8,973 bases of DNA, taken from positions 1 to 8,973 of the forward strand of contig JAOZMA010000076.1 in assembly GCA_029934555.1 (NCBI GenBank), written 5' to 3'. The stretch comes from Acidimicrobiia bacterium (GTDB lineage: Bacteria; Actinomycetota; Acidimicrobiia; Spongiisociales; UBA5794). The notes under the pieces are model-generated. The model searched no databases. It was not told the DNA's origin and saw only the letters and a program-made list of their open reading frames with translations. A program made the position numbers and the translations under genes. Below are positions 8,196 through 8,973 of this stretch, one piece after another (within the stretch, counting starts at the first letter, position 1; every line of letters starts with the position of its first letter).

Positions 8196-8973
8196 TCAAA
8201 TGTTGACTTCGAGTTCGGCCTTCTCGGGCCGTGAAATGTCGATCCCGAGGGATGCCGCCGTGCGGAACATGTCCTCTTCGATCTCCTTGAATTCGACTTC
8301 CTCACCGGCCGAGAGCATCTCGACATTGAGGCACAAGCTCTGCATCTCCTTGACGAGCACCTTGAAGGACTCGGGGATGCCGGGCTCAGGGATGTTCTCG
8401 CCCTTGACGATCGCTTCGTAGACCTTCACACGGCCCCGGACGTCGTCGGACTTGATCGTCAAAACTTCCTGGAGTGCGTAGGCGGCGCCGTATGCCTCGA
8501 GCGCCCAGACTTCCATCTCTCCGAATCGCTGCCCACCGAACTGGGCTTTACCGCCCAACGGCTGTTGGGTGATCATCGAGTACGGGCCGGTCGACCGGGC
8601 ATGGATCTTGTCATCCACGAGGTGGACCAGTTTCAAGATGTACATGTACCCGACGGTGATCAGCGAGTCGAACGGTTCACCGGAGCGGCCGTCGAACAGC
8701 TTCGCCTTGCCGACGCCGTTGACCAGAACGTCTCCGTCGCGGTTCGGAAGCGTGTTGTCGAGGATCTTGAGAATCTCATCTTCGTGTGCACCGTCGAAGA
8801 CCGGCGTCGCCGTCTTCGTCCACGGTTTGGCACCCTTGGCTGCCGGGCTCTCCAGGTCGTCGAACGCGTTCCATCCGCTAGATGCCGCCCATCCGAGATG
8901 GGTCTCGAGGACCTGGCCGAGGTTCATGCGGGACGGAACACCGAGCGGTGACAGGATGATGTCGACCGGTGTG
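8196..8973 (-). CDS. rpoB: DNA-directed RNA polymerase subunit beta, C-terminal 258 residues (cut by window edge)
   Basis: The frame is open to the window edge and reads TPVDIILSPLGVPSRMN at its visible start, so the gene begins outside; the internal ATG at 8927 is not the start. Beta forms half of the catalytic cleft, and this part is its C-terminal region, which packs on beta'. Conserved blocks in order are GQVLETHLGW, ATPVFDGA, TLPNRDGD, KLFDGRSGEPFD, GYMYILKLVHLVDDKIHARS, QQPLGGKAQFGGQRFGEMEV and PEPGIPESFKVLVKEMQS. After HLGW comes an extra segment (AASSGWNAFDD...) like the one in Mycobacterium, which supports an actinobacterial origin. The protein ends in KAELEVNI and TGA. The rifampicin-binding region lies outside the window. 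Confidence 0.98.
   Translation of the reverse strand, partial: TPVDIILSPLGVPSRMNLGQVLETHLGWAASSGWNAFDDLESPAAKGAKPWTKTATPVFDGAHEDEILKILDNTLPNRDGDVLVNGVGKAKLFDGRSGEPFDSLITVGYMYILKLVHLVDDKIHARSTGPYSMITQQPLGGKAQFGGQRFGEMEVWALEAYGAAYALQEVLTIKSDDVRGRVKVYEAIVKGENIPEPGIPESFKVLVKEMQSLCLNVEMLSAGEEVEFKEIEEDMFRTAASLGIDISRPEKAELEVNI

Noticed and set aside
6273..8234. Open frame of 653 codons on the plus strand opposite rpoC, with other long plus-strand frames at 422-1303, 1337-2122 and 5451-6200
   Set aside because: They are antisense to well-identified rpoC and fusA. GC-rich codon use keeps the opposite strand open, and the translations show no recognisable domains.
8925..8927. Internal ATG as the start of a separate gene at the right end
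   Set aside because: The frame stays open to the window edge and the upstream codons match conserved RpoB sequence, so this is an internal methionine.

Overview
The window is a core housekeeping locus read entirely from the minus strand: rpoB (3' end) -> rpoC -> an M50 membrane metalloprotease -> rpsL -> rpsG -> fusA -> tuf (first 14 codons). It is the RNA polymerase beta/beta' operon followed by the 'str' ribosomal operon. GC is high, GTG starts are frequent (rpoC, rpsL, protease), and several protein features point to Actinomycetota. These are the helical insert at about residues 140-225 of beta', the extra segment after 'ETHLGW' in beta (Mycobacterium has one at the same place), and the EF-Tu N-terminus MAKAKFERTKPHVN. 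A deep-branching class such as Acidimicrobiia is plausible, but that is a guess.

Right part (8973-4251): the last 258 codons of rpoB, an 18-nt gap with a Shine-Dalgarno, then a full-length rpoC of 1308 codons. rpoC is intact for catalysis (NADFDGD and trigger loop present) but has lost every cysteine of its second zinc site. This is the most unusual protein feature here.

Middle (4250-3003): a GC-rich stem-loop follows rpoC and probably ends the rpoBC transcript. Next come two tandem 47-bp palindromes (20-bp arms, 7-nt loop), whose facing arms can also pair with each other. The 234-codon site-2-type protease follows. It has no Shine-Dalgarno, and a TANNNT -10 motif sits six bases before its GTG, which suggests leaderless transcription. 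After its stop lie two sets of 7-bp tandem repeats in inverted orientation, then a promoter (TTGCGC-18-TATACT) and a leader of about 186 nt for the str operon.

Left part (3002-1): rpsL, rpsG, fusA and tuf are packed with gaps of 2, 20 and 13 nt, so they are almost certainly one translationally linked transcript for ribosomal proteins S12 and S7 and elongation factors G and Tu.

No mobile element gene, CRISPR array, tRNA or rRNA was seen. The genes are ordinary. The items worth a second look are the beta' zinc-site loss and the repeats and hairpins of the rpoC-rpsL interval.
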